From positions 1 to 58,579 of the forward strand of contig LFLB01000039.1 of NCBI GenBank assembly GCA_001543005.1: a stretch of DNA of 58,579 nt. The letters are read 5' to 3'. Position 1 is the stretch's first letter. Each line of letters begins with the position of its first letter. The notes below the pieces were generated by a model. That model did not search any database. It worked only from the letters and a program-made list of their open reading frames with translations, and had not been told where the DNA came from. This document shows positions 57,356 through 58,579 of the stretch, in pieces. Origin of the DNA: Candidatus Spongiihabitans thiooxidans. GTDB taxonomy: Bacteria > Pseudomonadota > Gammaproteobacteria > Arenicellales > Poriferihabitantaceae. The position numbers and the translations under genes are program-made.

Positions 57356-58140
57356 TTCTTTTCCTCATCAGGCTTCGGCGTCACTTGGGCCTGAGCGTCA
57401 GACTGCTTATCTGGCTGCTTATCTGGCTGCTTATCCGTCTGCTCATCATCATTGATCTGAGCACCGTATTCAGCACTCGCTGCATTATCGGGCATGGGCA
57501 GAACTGCATCAGATTTAACCGATGGCCGGATTATCACATCGGCGCCTTTAGCGCCCGGGATGGATCCGCTGATCAAAATAAGGTTTCGTTCGCTATCCAC
57601 CTTGACCACGACCAGATTCTGTTGGACTGCTCGTTCGCTACCCATATGCCCGGCCATTTTCTTGCCTTTAAATACTCGACCTGGATCCTGGGCATTACCA
57701 GTGGAACCGCCTAATCTGTGGGCTTTAGAGTTACCATGGGATGCACGACCGCCACGAAAACCATGCCGCTTCATAACCCCCGCAAAACCTTTACCGATGG
57801 ATTGGCCAGCGACGTCAACTTTTTGACCTTCTTCAAACAAACCAACGGTTAGTTCGTTGCCGACCTGAGTATCCACTGGCGTTTCAAGTCGAAACTCCCA
57901 AACACCACGCCCAGGCTCTACTCCGGCTTTAGCAAAATGGCCTTTCATTGCTTTGGTGACCCGGTTAGCCCGTCGCTCACCTGTAGTGAGCTGCAAACCG
58001 TCATATCCATCTATTGCCTGGGTTTTGATCTGTGTGATCTTATTCGGCAAAACTTCAATGACCGTTACCGGCTGAGATTTCCTTTGCTCGGTAAAAATCC
58101 GGGTCATGCCGATTTTTTTTCCAACCAATCCCAATGACAT
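57352..58140 (-). CDS. rplC: 50S ribosomal protein L3 with long acidic tail
   Basis: Early-assembly protein near the peptidyl-transferase centre. The conserved protein runs from [16 protein letters not shown] through the loop around [11 protein letters not shown] to about residue 212 ([12 protein letters not shown]). Some 50 extra residues follow, rich in Asp, Gln, Lys and Pro. Four 12-bp tandem units (57401-57448) encode DKQP-like repeats in this tail. E. coli L3 has 209 residues and no such tail. It lies between rpsJ and rplD. Confidence 0.97.
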   Translation of the reverse strand: MSLGLVGKKIGMTRIFTEQRKSQPVTVIEVLPNKITQIKTQAIDGYDGLQLTTGERRANRVTKAMKGHFAKAGVEPGRGVWEFRLETPVDTQVGNELTVGLFEEGQKVDVAGQSIGKGFAGVMKRHGFRGGRASHGNSKAHRLGGSTGNAQDPGRVFKGKKMAGHMGSERAVQQNLVVVKVDSERNLILISGSIPGAKGADVIIRPSVKSDAVLPMPDNAASAEYGAQINDDEQTDKQPDKQPDKQSDAQAQVTPKPDEEKK

Positions 58141-58167
58141 ATTCTTAACCTGCTACGTTGCTTACGA

Positions 58168-58482
58168 TTAGTTCAGTTTGATTTCAACGTCAACACCCGA
58201 TGCTAAATCCAGCTTCATTAATGCGTCGACTGTTTTATCGGTAGGTTGAATGATATCGAGAATTCTTTTATGCGTTCTAATCTCAAATTGGTCGCGCGCC
58301 TTTTTGTTGACGTGAGGCGAACGCAAAAACGTGTACTTTTCGATCTTGGTCGGTAATGGAATAGGGCCCATAACCAATGCACCGGTTCGCCGAGCCGTAT
58401 CCACGATTTCTAATGCTGAGCGATCAATTGATTTGTGATCGAACGCTTTCAGGCTTATGCGAATTTTTTGATTTTCAACCAT
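58168..58482 (-). CDS. rpsJ: 30S ribosomal protein S10
   Basis: Head protein that also acts as NusE in antitermination. The 104-residue product has [21 protein letters not shown] near the start and [25 protein letters not shown], both typical. It is the first gene of the S10 operon, downstream of tuf. Confidence 0.97.
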   Translation of the reverse strand: MVENQKIRISLKAFDHKSIDRSALEIVDTARRTGALVMGPIPLPTKIEKYTFLRSPHVNKKARDQFEIRTHKRILDIIQPTDKTVDALMKLDLASGVDVEIKLN

Positions 58483-58501
58483 TACTCAAATTTTCTTTAT
58501 A

Positions 58502-58579
58502 TTATGCAATAATTTTAGTCACCACGCCGGCACCCACCGTGCGACCGCCCTCACGGATGGCGAAGCGCAAACCGTCTTC
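58502..58579 (-). CDS. tuf: Elongation factor Tu, C-terminal end only
   Basis: The minus strand from the window edge reads EDGLRFAIREGGRTVGAGVV and then TKIIA and a TAA stop, the well-conserved end of EF-Tu. The rest lies outside the window. Its position just upstream of rpsJ is the usual str-S10 junction. Confidence 0.95.
   Translation of the reverse strand, partial: EDGLRFAIREGGRTVGAGVVTKIIA

Overview
The window comes from a gammaproteobacterium, most likely a sulfur oxidiser. The smc-zipA pair, the mlaFEDCB-ibaG operon, rlmE-ftsH-glmM and an unbroken S10-spc-alpha ribosomal run are typical of Gammaproteobacteria. The aprBA pair (APS reductase) indicates dissimilatory sulfur metabolism, which in this lineage normally means sulfite oxidation. 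Many short tandem duplications, three or four small broken genes and scattered palindromic repeats point to a genome under relaxed selection, perhaps a host-associated one, but the sequence does not prove that. No rRNA or tRNA gene was seen.

Layout. 1-5450: a 102-bp tandem repeat, then zipA and smc on the minus strand. 5450-11860: a compact type II-C CRISPR-Cas locus with a predicted tracrRNA, cas9, cas1, cas2 and an 18-repeat array. 11925-14393: aprBA. 14757-17088: an AT-rich restriction-modification pair. 17175-20976: lgt, a YyaL-type thioredoxin-domain protein and trmB. 21114-30579: fadI-like thiolase, fadJ-like multifunctional enzyme, a Rieske oxygenase and a complete branched-chain-amino-acid-type ABC transporter. 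30580-33901: small genes (UDG-like glycosylase, VOC protein, cupin, rhodanese, grxD, ibaG) mixed with broken ORFs. 33981-37125: mla lipid-transport operon. 37126-38319: decayed DNA. 38320-43692: glmM, ftsH, rlmE and an MFS transporter. 44000-58579: alpha, spc and S10 operons, ending inside tuf.

The most interesting part is the CRISPR locus. Each 36-bp repeat, read on the minus strand, ends in an extended -10 promoter (TGTTAGAAT), so crRNAs are probably started inside the array, against the direction of the cas genes. A degenerate full-length copy of the repeat lies upstream of cas9 at 5730-5770, just downstream of a TTTCCA-17-GATAAC promoter. It can pair with the crRNA repeat across a canonical bulge and is the best tracrRNA candidate. 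A second, shorter anti-repeat lies in a long hairpin between cas2 and the array, where the promoter in the last repeat would transcribe it. The distal repeat has lost its Cas9-facing half but keeps its promoter half.

A second theme is micro-duplication: 9-15 bp units repeated two to four times occur in zipA, fadJ, rlmE, rplC and rpsC and in several intergenic gaps, lengthening linkers and tails of essential proteins in frame.
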